This document shows, piece by piece, positions 17,509 to 24,809 of a stretch of DNA of 24,825 bases. The notes under the pieces are model-generated. The model was not told where the DNA came from. It worked only from the letters and a program-made list of their open reading frames with translations, and made no database searches. The stretch is from JAHIVB01 sp964574705 (GTDB taxonomy: Bacteria > Bacillota_I > Bacilli_A > Izemoplasmatales > Hujiaoplasmataceae): NCBI GenBank assembly GCA_964574705.1, contig CAZNOO010000024.1, positions 1 to 24,825 of the forward strand, in the 5' to 3' direction. Position 1 is the first letter of the stretch. Every line of letters begins with the position of its first letter. Made by a program: the position numbers and the translations under genes.

Positions 17509-18897
17509 TTATACTTGTGAAAGTTCTAAAGCCAGCTTCAATCGTATCTTTTTCATTTCCACAAAGAATAGAATCATTGAAATCAATCCGGCAAGAATGT
17601 CTGATGCTGCAAAACTGATCCAGATTCCCTCAATTCCTAATAGATAAGTCAATAGATAGACGAGCGGTATAAAGAAAAATACCTGTCTTGAAAGTGCAAT
17701 CATCGTCGCTCGTAAAGGGAAACCCTCGGATTGATAGATAGAACTAACAACGACCTGGAAACCTACGAGCAAGAAGCCAATGGATAATACTCTAAATGCC
17801 TGAGAACCAATGGTAATGAACTCCATGTTATGATTGGCACTGAATAGTTCGAAAATCGAAGTTGAAAGCAGCTGAATAAACAAGAATCCAAAGAAGAAGT
17901 AGACTATGACAATCTTCATCGCAAACACAATGACGTCGAGAAGCCTTTTCTCTTTCTTCGCTCCATAATTGAATCCAACGATGGGAGCGAGCCCTTGAAC
18001 AATTCCAAAGGCAGGCATGAATACAAAGGTAATGACTCGATTGATGACGCCGTAGATAGAAATATATATGGCCGGATCTCCTGAGGAATAATAGTTAATG
18101 AGCCTATAAATGATAATAGAGAGAAACGCCCCGGTTGCATTCCTTAAGAAAGTAGGAGCTCCAATCAAAATAATGTCTTTCATCATCTTGAAATCTAGAA
18201 GAATTCCGTCTCTTAACGTAATGTTTAAAGAAGAATGTTTTCCGTTCGCCATAATGAATATGTAGATAAACGCAACAATTTGAGAGATAACCGTCGCAAT
18301 TGCCGCACCCTGCACACCAAGACCAAATCCAAAATCAAAAATAAAGATTGGGTCTAAAATAACATTAAGACCGGTACCGATGAGCATTGAAATCATCGCA
18401 ACTTTCGCTCTACCTTCGGCCCTTGTCAAATTATTTAACACCATCGATAGCGAAAGTGGAACAAGACCAATCAAGATAATCGACAGATAGTCTTTCGCAT
18501 ACCCAATATTTGAAGCAGTTGCGCCAAAGAAGACCAATAATTTGTCAATGAAGAAAAATCCTAAGACTGTAAATAGTATCGCAAGGATTACATCCAGAAC
18601 CAGAGCTGTATTGACTGCCGCATGCATTCGTTTTGGATCCTTTTCACCAAAAGCACGAGAGAATATTGATGCACTTCCCATTCCTACCATCAAACCAACT
18701 GCCATAACGATCATTTGTACTGGAAAAGCAAACGCCAATCCGCCAATCGCGATTTCTCCTGCTCCACGTCCAACAAACAATGTATCGACAAAATTATATA
18801 GAGCATTCATCGCCATTCCGGCGATGGCAGGAAGACTTAATTTGACTAATAGTCCTTTGACATTGCTGTTTCCAAGCATTTCAGCATTCTTGTTCAA
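17509..18897 (-). CDS. MATE family multidrug/toxin efflux transporter
   Basis: A 462-aa inner-membrane protein with about twelve predicted helices, the normal MATE size and two-bundle layout. MATE proteins export cationic drugs or metabolites in exchange for Na+ or H+. Diagnostic features are the N-terminal LSLPAIAGMAMNALYNFVDTLFVGRG segment (broken here as LSLPAIAGM, then VDTLFVGRG with Asp38), GMGSASIFSRAFGEKD in the first half, and the second-half LAPIVGFNYGAKKEKR signature. The start is TTG (18895-18897), because ATG is absent upstream and the first in-frame ATG (codon 7) has no ribosome binding site. The site before the TTG (GGATGTGATG) is itself weak, so the exact start is uncertain. 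Substrate is unknown. Confidence 0.93.
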   Translation of the reverse strand: MNKNAEMLGNSNVKGLLVKLSLPAIAGMAMNALYNFVDTLFVGRGAGEIAIGGLAFAFPVQMIVMAVGLMVGMGSASIFSRAFGEKDPKRMHAAVNTALVLDVILAILFTVLGFFFIDKLLVFFGATASNIGYAKDYLSIILIGLVPLSLSMVLNNLTRAEGRAKVAMISMLIGTGLNVILDPIFIFDFGFGLGVQGAAIATVISQIVAFIYIFIMANGKHSSLNITLRDGILLDFKMMKDIILIGAPTFLRNATGAFLSIIIYRLINYYSSGDPAIYISIYGVINRVITFVFMPAFGIVQGLAPIVGFNYGAKKEKRLLDVIVFAMKIVIVYFFFGFLFIQLLSTSIFELFSANHNMEFITIGSQAFRVLSIGFLLVGFQVVVSSIYQSEGFPLRATMIALSRQVFFFIPLVYLLTYLLGIEGIWISFAASDILAGLISMILFFVEMKKIRLKLALELSQV

Positions 18898-18921
18898 AAA
18901 GCATCACATCCAATCCATTAA

Positions 18922-18950
18922 ATTATATAGTAAAACCCTTTTAATTACAA
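18922..18950 (-). promoter_or_regulatory. Promoter of the MATE gene
   Basis: On the minus strand, TTGTAA (18945-18950), a 17-bp spacer and TATAAT (18922-18927) form a good vegetative promoter 25 bp upstream of the TTG start. Confidence 0.65.
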
Positions 18951-18953
18951 AAG

Positions 18954-18975
18954 AAAAGCTGTTTTCACAGCTTTT
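18954..18975 (-). terminator. Terminator of the histidine phosphatase gene
   Basis: AAAAGCTG / CAGCTTTT with a six-base loop; on the minus strand it is followed by TTTT and more Ts. Its 5' arm overlaps the last codons and TGA stop of the phosphatase gene, and it lies just upstream of the MATE promoter. Confidence 0.8.
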
Positions 18976-19552
18976 TTTCTTCGAAAGGATTAATATTGTG
19001 CTCAATCGAGACAAATTTACGGTTTTTATAAGACAAGTGATTAATACTGCAATTGAATAAAAAACTAGCGTAATCAAAACCTTCTACTAAATTGACAAGC
19101 ATGGCTTTAATGACATGGGAATGGGTCACAATCAACAGTTTCTTGTTCGGGTATTGTCTACAAATATCTTTAAGGGCTGAGACAATTCTTTTTTCCAAAG
19201 TAGGATTTAATTCCATGTTTGGAATGGCGCCATTGCGAATCAAATCCGCGTATTCATCATTGATTTTTTGACCGTCAAAATCTCCGAAATTACGTTCAAT
19301 CAAATCCTTGTGAACAATGATCGGTTTGCTCGTCATCATCGCTTGATTTATGATTTTGGCTGTTTCAAATGCTCGTTTGAGAGGAGAAGAAATGACCAAA
19401 TCAAATTTCATATTATGTTTTAAAAAATACTTTCCGGTTTCAAATGCCTGGGACTTTCCAAAGGCATTCAGCGGGTTATCCATGCGTCCTTGGACGACAT
19501 AGTTTCTGTTCGCGTCAGTTTCCCCGTGCCTGACTAAATAAATTTCATTCAA
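18965..19552 (-). CDS. Histidine phosphatase (phosphoglycerate-mutase-like) family protein
   Basis: A 195-aa cytoplasmic protein of the histidine phosphatase superfamily. The catalytic core is visible: LVRHGET with Arg8 and the phospho-accepting His9, Arg60 in SSPLKRA, Glu86 in IERNFGDFDG, and the second His144 in THSH. Members this size include cofactor-dependent mutase homologues, broad sugar phosphatases and CobC-type enzymes; the substrate cannot be decided here. I place the start at TTG 19552 rather than TTG 19570: AAGGTGAT is 4 bases upstream, the result begins MNEIYLVRHGET as in relatives, and a minus-strand TATAAT (19570-19575) overlaps the upstream TTG. The gene ends with TGA, evidence for the standard code. 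It is divergent from pdp. Confidence 0.88.
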   Translation of the reverse strand: MNEIYLVRHGETDANRNYVVQGRMDNPLNAFGKSQAFETGKYFLKHNMKFDLVISSPLKRAFETAKIINQAMMTSKPIIVHKDLIERNFGDFDGQKINDEYADLIRNGAIPNMELNPTLEKRIVSALKDICRQYPNKKLLIVTHSHVIKAMLVNLVEGFDYASFLFNCSINHLSYKNRKFVSIEHNINPFEEKKL

Positions 19553-19569
19553 TTCAATCACCTTCAACA

Positions 19570-19603
19570 ATTATACTACAAAATGACCAAAATGTGTTAT
19601 AAT
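19570..19603. promoter_or_regulatory. Back-to-back promoter region between phosphatase and pdp
   Basis: Rightward: TG-T-TATAAT with the hexamer at 19598-19603 is an extended -10 for pdp. Leftward: TATAAT on the minus strand at 19570-19575 serves the phosphatase. The two hexamers are only 22 bp apart, so their upstream halves share the same DNA and RNA polymerase probably cannot use both at once. No clear -35 hexamers are seen. Confidence 0.55.
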
Positions 19604-19622
19604 TTTTTTGAGGTGAACATTT

Positions 19623-20915
19623 ATGAGAATGGTAGATGTGATAGAAAAAAAGAGGGAAGGACATTTTTTGAGCGTAGAAGAAATCAACTATGTGATTCAA
19701 GGCTATGTTCAAGGTAAAATTCCCGATTATCAAGTATCCGCATGGCTAATGGCAATCTTTTTCCAAGGCATGACGGATCAAGAATCTTCCGCTTTGACCA
19801 AAGCAATGCTAGAAAGCGGAGAAGTGATTGATTTAAGCAAAATATCAGGAATTAAAGTTGATAAACATTCCACAGGAGGCGTTGGAGACAAAACCACATT
19901 GATTTTGGGACCTCTCGTCGCAGCTTGCGGCGCAAAAGTCGCAAAACTCTCAGGACGAGGACTCGGTCACACCGGAGGAACCCTCGATAAACTTGAGTCC
20001 ATTGACGGATGCAGAATCAATTTAACAGAAGAAGAATTCATTAACCAAGTCAATCGAATCGGAATTGCAGTTGCTGGCCAAACCGGAGAAATTGTTCCTG
20101 CCGATAAGCTTTTATATGCTTTAAGAGATGTAACAGGAACCGTTCCATCGATTCCTTTGATTGCCTCTTCAATCATGAGCAAAAAATTGGCAAGTGGCGC
20201 TGATGTCATATGTCTCGATGTCAAAATCGGAGACGGCGCTTTCATGAAGACAATTGAAGACGCAAGAGAACTTTCAAGAATCATGGTCTCCATCGGAGAA
20301 TCATTTGGCAAGAACGTCACAGCGTTTATCACCGACATGGATCAACCATTAGGACATGCCATTGGAAACCGCTTGGAAGTCAAAGAAGCAATTGAAACTT
20401 TGTCTGGAAAAGGACCTGATGATTTAGTCGAACTTTGCACAGACATTGCTTCTCATATGATTTACTATGCAAAACAAGCTCCAACGCTAGAAGCCGCAAA
20501 AGCTTTGGCTGTTGAAAAACTGAATAACGGAGAAGCCCTTGCAAAATTCAATGAGTTTATAATCGCCCAAGGTGGCACTTTACCAGACCTTAAGAATTTC
20601 ATTAAAGTGAAACAAATCATTCCTTTCAAAGCAAAGAAAGCGGGTTATGTATTACAAATCAAAGCCCTCAATATTGGCTTAACTTCAATGAAATTAGGCG
20701 GAGGAAGAGAGACGAAAGACGATATTATCGATCCAATGGTGGGAATCATTTTAAAAAAGAAAATTGGTGAGCAAGTTCAAATCGGAGACACCTTAGCAGA
20801 AATCTATGCGAACCACAATGTGGATTCTGACATTTTTGAAACGTTGGAAGAAGCTTTTCAAATCGTTGAATATCCAGTTGAAAAACCAAACATTATTTTG
20901 GAAGTCATATCTTAA
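19623..20915 (+). CDS. pdp: Pyrimidine-nucleoside phosphorylase
   Basis: A 430-aa cytoplasmic enzyme that splits uridine, deoxyuridine and thymidine with phosphate into free base and (deoxy)ribose-1-phosphate. It closely matches the Bacillus Pdp pattern from the start (MRMVDVIEKK). It carries the phosphate site KVDKHSTGGVGDKTT (Lys81, His82, Ser83), the family signature SGRGLGHTGGTLDKLESI (110-127), and the pyrimidine-binding residues Arg168, Ser183 and Lys187 in YALRDVTGTV...ASSIMSKK. The C-terminal PYNP domain spans about 335-420. GAGGTGA (19610-19616) is 6 bases before the ATG. A nucleotidyltransferase-fold gene follows 16 bp later and is probably co-transcribed. It could use nucleosides released by the surface nucleotidase encoded nearby. 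Confidence 0.96.
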   Translation: MRMVDVIEKKREGHFLSVEEINYVIQGYVQGKIPDYQVSAWLMAIFFQGMTDQESSALTKAMLESGEVIDLSKISGIKVDKHSTGGVGDKTTLILGPLVAACGAKVAKLSGRGLGHTGGTLDKLESIDGCRINLTEEEFINQVNRIGIAVAGQTGEIVPADKLLYALRDVTGTVPSIPLIASSIMSKKLASGADVICLDVKIGDGAFMKTIEDARELSRIMVSIGESFGKNVTAFITDMDQPLGHAIGNRLEVKEAIETLSGKGPDDLVELCTDIASHMIYYAKQAPTLEAAKALAVEKLNNGEALAKFNEFIIAQGGTLPDLKNFIKVKQIIPFKAKKAGYVLQIKALNIGLTSMKLGGGRETKDDIIDPMVGIILKKKIGEQVQIGDTLAEIYANHNVDSDIFETLEEAFQIVEYPVEKPNIILEVIS

Positions 20916-20931
20916 TAAAGGAGTGATTTCT

Positions 20932-21858
20932 TTGAAAGAAAAGTTATATGTAGACAGTGTTATCAAATATGTAAAAAAGTTCTATTCTGACGACATTGAC
21001 ATGATTGTCGCCTATGGCTCGTTTGTCAGAGGCGATATGCATGAAAAATCAGATGTCGATCTATTTTTCATTCCGGCAACTGAAAATGGTTTCCTTGCAT
21101 CTTTTCAAGTGATTATCGAAGATGTCGGATATGATTTTTTTCCAGTGTCTTGGGAACGGCTCAAACAAATCGCCAGATATGAGGACCCATTAACATCTCT
21201 TCTAGTAGAAGGACAAATCATCTACCATCGAAACGATAAAGTATTCAATCAGTTTGAAGAACTCAGAACCTATTGCGTCCATTTTGACCATTTTGAAGAA
21301 AAACTCAAGAAATTGATTATGGATGTCAAGTATCTCTATTTCGATTATCCAAAAACACTCCCTGATATCTTAACAAAATGTGCACTTGCAGTATCTTATT
21401 TTAATCATGTTCCTTTAAGAAGAGGAATGATGGATTTTGAAAACGAATTGGCACCGCTTAAGAAACCATTTCTGTTTATTGAAAATATCAAATTGTTAAT
21501 TGAAAGCCCCTCAAAAAAAGGGCTTAGAAAATTTATCGAAGACACTGAAGAATTTGTTCTTCCAAAAGAAGAAATTCAACCCATCGGTAGCGGATTCTAT
21601 GAAGAGATGAAGTCGATTTACCAAAAAGGACTTCATACAACCTCTCCGTACAAGCAGTTCTTCATTCAAAACATTATCGAAACTGAAACCGCAATTGCAT
21701 TTGGCCCAAAAGTTGAATTTCCGAAGCCATCCAAGAACTACGCTGATTGGATTACGAGTCATGAAGCCAAAATGGTTGAAATCCTACATCATCAAGATGT
21801 ACCGATTCATGATTACGCTTCCGTTGAAGACTTTTTGACATTCTTTCTAAAAATATAG
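20932..21858 (+). CDS. Nucleotidyltransferase-fold protein with helical C-terminal region
   Basis: A 308-aa predicted cytoplasmic protein. Residues 1-75 form a pol-beta-type nucleotidyltransferase domain with the signature YGSFVRGDMHEKSDVDLFF: Gly29-Ser30, then the metal-binding pair Asp41 and Asp43, with Asp68 a candidate third carboxylate. The rest is mostly helical without a motif I recognise. Such proteins transfer NMP groups to small molecules or proteins; the target here is unknown and an antibiotic-modifying role is not supported. The start is TTG at 20932, with AAAGGAG (20917-20923) 8 bases upstream and just behind the pdp stop. Starting further upstream would mean overlapping pdp in another frame. 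The short gap suggests an operon with pdp. Confidence 0.85.
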   Translation: MKEKLYVDSVIKYVKKFYSDDIDMIVAYGSFVRGDMHEKSDVDLFFIPATENGFLASFQVIIEDVGYDFFPVSWERLKQIARYEDPLTSLLVEGQIIYHRNDKVFNQFEELRTYCVHFDHFEEKLKKLIMDVKYLYFDYPKTLPDILTKCALAVSYFNHVPLRRGMMDFENELAPLKKPFLFIENIKLLIESPSKKGLRKFIEDTEEFVLPKEEIQPIGSGFYEEMKSIYQKGLHTTSPYKQFFIQNIIETETAIAFGPKVEFPKPSKNYADWITSHEAKMVEILHHQDVPIHDYASVEDFLTFFLKI

Positions 21859-21879
21859 CAAATCGTTGCTTCAATATGC

Positions 21880-21885
21880 TATAAT
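21880..21885 (+). promoter_or_regulatory. Extended -10 promoter of the thiT riboswitch transcript
   Basis: TG-C-TATAAT (TG at 21877-21878, hexamer 21880-21885) lies just upstream of the TPP aptamer, so transcription would begin near 21892. A good -35 is not evident. Confidence 0.6.
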
Positions 21886-21896
21886 ATACCTGCACA

Positions 21897-21990
21897 AATA
21901 AGGGGAGCTCGGGGTACCGGGCTGAGAGTATAACTATTCCGTTATTGACCTTACCTGATCTGGATAATGCCAGCGTAGGAATATCTTCTC
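21897..21990 (+). ncRNA. TPP riboswitch (THI element) aptamer
   Basis: The conserved TPP aptamer cores are present in order: GGGGAGC (21902-21908), a short P3 arm TCGG/CCGG, GCTGAGAG (21920-21927), then ACCTGATCTGG (21953-21963) and ATAATGCCAGCGTAGGAA (21964-21981). It lies in the thiT leader and senses thiamine pyrophosphate. P1 looks short and AT-rich, so the exact aptamer ends are approximate. The downstream intrinsic terminator indicates transcriptional control: high TPP should stop thiT expression. Confidence 0.95.
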
Positions 21991-22000
21991 TATTCATCAG

Positions 22001-22027
22001 GCAACCACTTATTTTGTGGTTGCTTTT
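22001..22027 (+). terminator. Riboswitch expression-platform terminator
   Basis: GCAACCAC / GTGGTTGC with a seven-base loop is followed by TTTTCATTTT, 29 bp before the thiT start. ATCAGG at its 5' foot (21996-22001) is complementary to CCTGAT inside the aptamer (21954-21959), a possible ligand-free pairing. Confidence 0.9.
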
Positions 22028-22056
22028 CATTTTCAATAAACTTTGGAGGAAACATC

Positions 22057-22623
22057 ATGAACAAAAGAAACCAAATTCATGTTATCGCAGAAATCAGTAT
22101 CCTTGTTGCAATTGCAGTCGTCTTAGACGCCATCGCAGGCTTACTTCCGATTTTCAAATATGGAGGATCTATCTCTCCCGCGATGTTGCCAATCTTCATC
22201 ATATCCTACAGAAGAGGGGTCAAGAGTGGTTTAATTGCCGGTCTTGCCTTTGGAATCCTTCAGTCGCTTGTTGCGGCAGGTATGGGTAACTTATGGTTCT
22301 TAAGTGTCCCTCAATTCCTCCTTGATTACATTGTTCCGTTTATCTTACTTGGTTTTGCGGGCGTCTTTAGAAATGCATTAACAAACAGATCTCAATTCAT
22401 TCTTGGAATGGCTCTTGGAAGTTTCCTCAGGTATCTTTCTCACGGGTTTGCAGGCGTCGTATTTTGGAAAGATTACGTTCCCGAAGGAATGAATTATTGG
22501 TTCTATTCTTTCATCGCTTATAACCTTCCCTACATGGCTGCCTCTTTTGTATTTTGTTTGGCAATCGGATTGATTTTATTTGAAAGAGGTATTTTGAATA
22601 CCAATTTAACCATCAGAAAATGA
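22057..22623 (+). CDS. thiT: Thiamine-specific ECF transporter S component ThiT
   Basis: A 188-aa six-helix membrane protein that binds thiamine and delivers it through the shared energy-coupling module (EcfA, EcfA', EcfT), which is not encoded in this window. ThiT hallmarks are GGSISPAMLPIFIISYRRG (36-54), LDYIVPFILLGFAG (89-102) and the ligand-binding stretch SHGFAGVVFW then NYWFYSFIAYNLPYM, with His129, Trp137, Tyr148-150 and Asn156 in the positions expected to contact thiamine. Length is normal for the family. GGAGG (22045-22049) lies 7 bases before the ATG. The TPP riboswitch immediately upstream independently supports the assignment. The stop codon is TGA. Confidence 0.96.
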   Translation: MNKRNQIHVIAEISILVAIAVVLDAIAGLLPIFKYGGSISPAMLPIFIISYRRGVKSGLIAGLAFGILQSLVAAGMGNLWFLSVPQFLLDYIVPFILLGFAGVFRNALTNRSQFILGMALGSFLRYLSHGFAGVVFWKDYVPEGMNYWFYSFIAYNLPYMAASFVFCLAIGLILFERGILNTNLTIRK

Positions 22624-22646
22624 TTGTGTAGTACCTATCATTGTTG

Positions 22647-22670
22647 AAGCGCTAGCAGTAGCGCTTTTTT
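22647..22670 (+). terminator. Rho-independent terminator after thiT
   Basis: A perfect 8-bp stem AAGCGCTA / TAGCGCTT with a GCAG loop, followed by a T run, 23 bp after the thiT stop. Confidence 0.93.
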
Positions 22671-22822
22671 ATTGGTTCCATATCGACATTCTTTAACTTA
22701 ATTTCTTAGAATGTTGTTTAAATTGAGCAAAAATTGAATCAAAGTCATAGACAAAATTTGTTTTAAAATACAGCAATAATGACATCCACATAAACATCTG
22801 AAAATGTTATCAATATTAGCAT

Positions 22823-22851
22823 TTTACATCTTGTATATTTAACTTTATAAG
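22823..22851 (+). promoter_or_regulatory. Candidate promoter for the large lipoprotein
   Basis: TTTACA (22823-22828), a 17-bp spacer and TATAAG (22846-22851). An alternative is TTGTAT (22831-22836), 17 bp, TAATAT (22854-22859); the sequence does not decide between them. The 22671-22822 stretch before it is AT-rich with no gene or structure I can support. Confidence 0.4.
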
Positions 22852-22899
22852 CGTAATATATAGTTAGAATCAATCAATATTTCAAGGGGGCATTGTCTT

Positions 22900-24600
22900 A
22901 TGAAAAAGGATTTAAAAAGACTTTTATGCTTGCTTACTTTTACAGCTCTTTTCGTCTGTATTTCCGGTTGTAATGTTGTAAATCAAGATGACGATTATGT
23001 ATTGCAAATCGATTATATTGAAAGTCTGGCAGCTCAGATTGGAGACGCAACTGCCATTGGGATTAGTAAAATGCCGATAAACTCAGTTACCGACCTTTCA
23101 TTTAATTCGAATAATCATACTGATAACGAAGTTATTGCTTCGCTTTTTTCTCCTGAATTTTTAGCCAATACAACCACTGCTCAAGCACCGGAAGAGAAGA
23201 ACTACCTAGTCGTGACAACAGAAGACTACTTCAATGGCAAGACTGAATATGATGAAACGGGAATCACCAAAGTCACTTTCATCAAGAATACAACAGTCAC
23301 TGAGACGGTTCGGGATTCAAAGGGCAACATCATTTCAGAAACCGATACTGTCACACAGGACGAGATTCCTGCACAAGTCAACAAATTCTACTCTTACAAT
23401 AACTTCACTTTCATTGAATTCATTCCTGTTACTCCAAACAATGAAGGAATTTTAAGCCTTGATGGTGAGCAAATGGTAGATATTCGTCCCGATAATTTAA
23501 TTATGAAAGAAGACGGAACTACTGAATTTGATACAGTAAATTACAAGACTAACGATTATCATCAGAGTTTTGTGATCGACAATACAACGGGTTACATTTA
23601 TAAGATTGCTGAAATTGAAATTTGGAGAATTCATAACGGGCTATGCCAAATTAATGATGATGAAACGGTTCACAATGAGACCAACGACAATGTTATATAC
23701 GATTATCGTATCAATGAAGATGGTCAGTTAGAATTCTTCACACTAATTCAAAATCCTACTGTTATGGTCTATGATTTTTTCAAAGACGTCTATGGAAATA
23801 ATTTTATTTACACAGATTCATTGGATACATACGACGCAACAACTGGTACGTATTTTTATGAAATGGACGGTTACAGTTATGGACCGACATCAGATAAATT
23901 TGTTTATACGGACAAACATATCGTACTAGTGAAAATTGCTGATCATGAATATCAAAAAGTTGTTGCAGATGGACAGTTCGCAGCTATTTCTCCTGATGAT
24001 ACTTTCACATGTGAAGGCAATATTACCGCAAAAAACGGCAAATTATATGTCGTTCCAGTTATTGGAAAATTACCCATTTGGACATATGGACCAGACATTA
24101 GTATAACTGATCTTGTTACAGGTAAAAATGTTTCAGTAACCATTTTTTATCATTCAAATTCGTTAGATGACACGTACTTCCTTGTTTCCAATGATGTATT
24201 GCTTTTTAGAAACGATTATGCAATGTATTGGTGTCGAATTGATTTTAGTGACATTGATTTCGATTCAATGGAGGGAAGATTAATTTATTTTCCTGATATC
24301 ATCACTATCAGTTCTGGAGATGTCATGAGTAATGCAGCTGGAAGTAATGAAGAAACTGGGTATTACCCGATTGAAAGCATGACTACTGGATGGTCTAAAT
24401 TATATTATGGAGAAGGATATAATCAAGTAACTTGGGATAATTATTTTAATTACGAGTTAATTGGTATTAATCAGACTCGCTACTTTGAAGTAATCAAGGT
24501 TTACAACGAAACTAATTTCAATTTATCACTCATCGAAAAAGCTTCCGTTGACGCAGGCGAAACAGTTAGATATTTCTTCCAACCGATTAACCCTCATTAG
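22900..24600 (+). CDS. Large lipoprotein of unknown function
   Basis: 566 aa, not recognised. A basic N-terminus (MKKDLKRLL) and hydrophobic stretch lead to a lipobox SGC with the lipid-attachment cysteine at residue 24, so the mature protein should be anchored on the outer face of the membrane. The rest is hydrophilic, rich in Asn, Asp, Thr, Tyr and Phe, and appears mostly beta-strand. Short strand-turn phrases such as HQSFVIDNTTGYIYKI, FFKDVYGNNFIY and DKHIVLVKIADHEYQKV recur at irregular spacing and could reflect a propeller-like fold, but no repeat unit is clear. GGGGG (22886-22890) 9 bases before the ATG serves as ribosome binding site. It is a single-gene unit with its own terminator. 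Solute binding or surface recognition is possible; neither is shown. Confidence 0.8.
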   Translation: MKKDLKRLLCLLTFTALFVCISGCNVVNQDDDYVLQIDYIESLAAQIGDATAIGISKMPINSVTDLSFNSNNHTDNEVIASLFSPEFLANTTTAQAPEEKNYLVVTTEDYFNGKTEYDETGITKVTFIKNTTVTETVRDSKGNIISETDTVTQDEIPAQVNKFYSYNNFTFIEFIPVTPNNEGILSLDGEQMVDIRPDNLIMKEDGTTEFDTVNYKTNDYHQSFVIDNTTGYIYKIAEIEIWRIHNGLCQINDDETVHNETNDNVIYDYRINEDGQLEFFTLIQNPTVMVYDFFKDVYGNNFIYTDSLDTYDATTGTYFYEMDGYSYGPTSDKFVYTDKHIVLVKIADHEYQKVVADGQFAAISPDDTFTCEGNITAKNGKLYVVPVIGKLPIWTYGPDISITDLVTGKNVSVTIFYHSNSLDDTYFLVSNDVLLFRNDYAMYWCRIDFSDIDFDSMEGRLIYFPDIITISSGDVMSNAAGSNEETGYYPIESMTTGWSKLYYGEGYNQVTWDNYFNYELIGINQTRYFEVIKVYNETNFNLSLIEKASVDAGETVRYFFQPINPH

Positions 24601-24637
24601 GATTATCCTTGAAGAAAATAATGAATTTAATAACAAT

Positions 24638-24671
24638 AAATCTGGAAAATCATTTTCCAGATTTCTTTTTT
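24638..24671 (+). terminator. Rho-independent terminator after the lipoprotein
   Basis: A perfect 12-bp stem AAATCTGGAAAA / TTTTCCAGATTT with a TCA loop, followed by CTTTTTT. Confidence 0.93.
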
Positions 24672-24737
24672 GAGTGAATTAACGAATACCTTATTTTTGA
24701 TAATAATTTAGTGTCTTTTGCATAAAATAGTAGTCTA

Positions 24738-24764
24738 TTAGCACTCAATGCTTGACAGTGCTAA
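24738..24764 (+). promoter_or_regulatory. CIRCE operator (HrcA binding site)
   Basis: TTAGCACTC-N9-CAGTGCTAA matches the CIRCE consensus TTAGCACTC-N9-GAGTGCTAA at 17 of 18 arm positions. HrcA represses chaperone genes by binding this element, so the next gene is probably heat-inducible. The single mismatch (C at 24756) falls inside the overlapping -35 hexamer. Confidence 0.93.
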
Positions 24765-24779
24765 TCAATATGGTATAAT
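24752..24779 (+). promoter_or_regulatory. Heat-shock promoter overlapping CIRCE
   Basis: A consensus TTGACA (24752-24757), a 16-bp spacer and consensus TATAAT (24774-24779) with an extended TG-G just before the -10. The -35 hexamer lies across the CIRCE spacer and right arm, so HrcA binding would block RNA polymerase directly. Confidence 0.85.
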
Positions 24780-24809
24780 AGACTCGATAACTATTTATGG
24801 AGGTGCTTT

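Noticed and set aside
18542..19060. 172-codon plus-strand ORF opposite the MATE gene
   Set aside because: It is antisense to a clear MATE coding region, crosses its promoter and the phosphatase terminator, and has no recognisable domain.
20806..20931. Upstream extension of the nucleotidyltransferase frame into pdp
   Set aside because: It would overlap 110 bp of a well-conserved gene; TTG 20932 has a good ribosome binding site and directly precedes the conserved domain.
20932..21858. MNT-HEPN toxin-antitoxin or aminoglycoside nucleotidyltransferase
   Set aside because: No adjacent HEPN gene, a length unlike minimal MNT antitoxins, and no sequence features specific to aminoglycoside enzymes that I can recognise.
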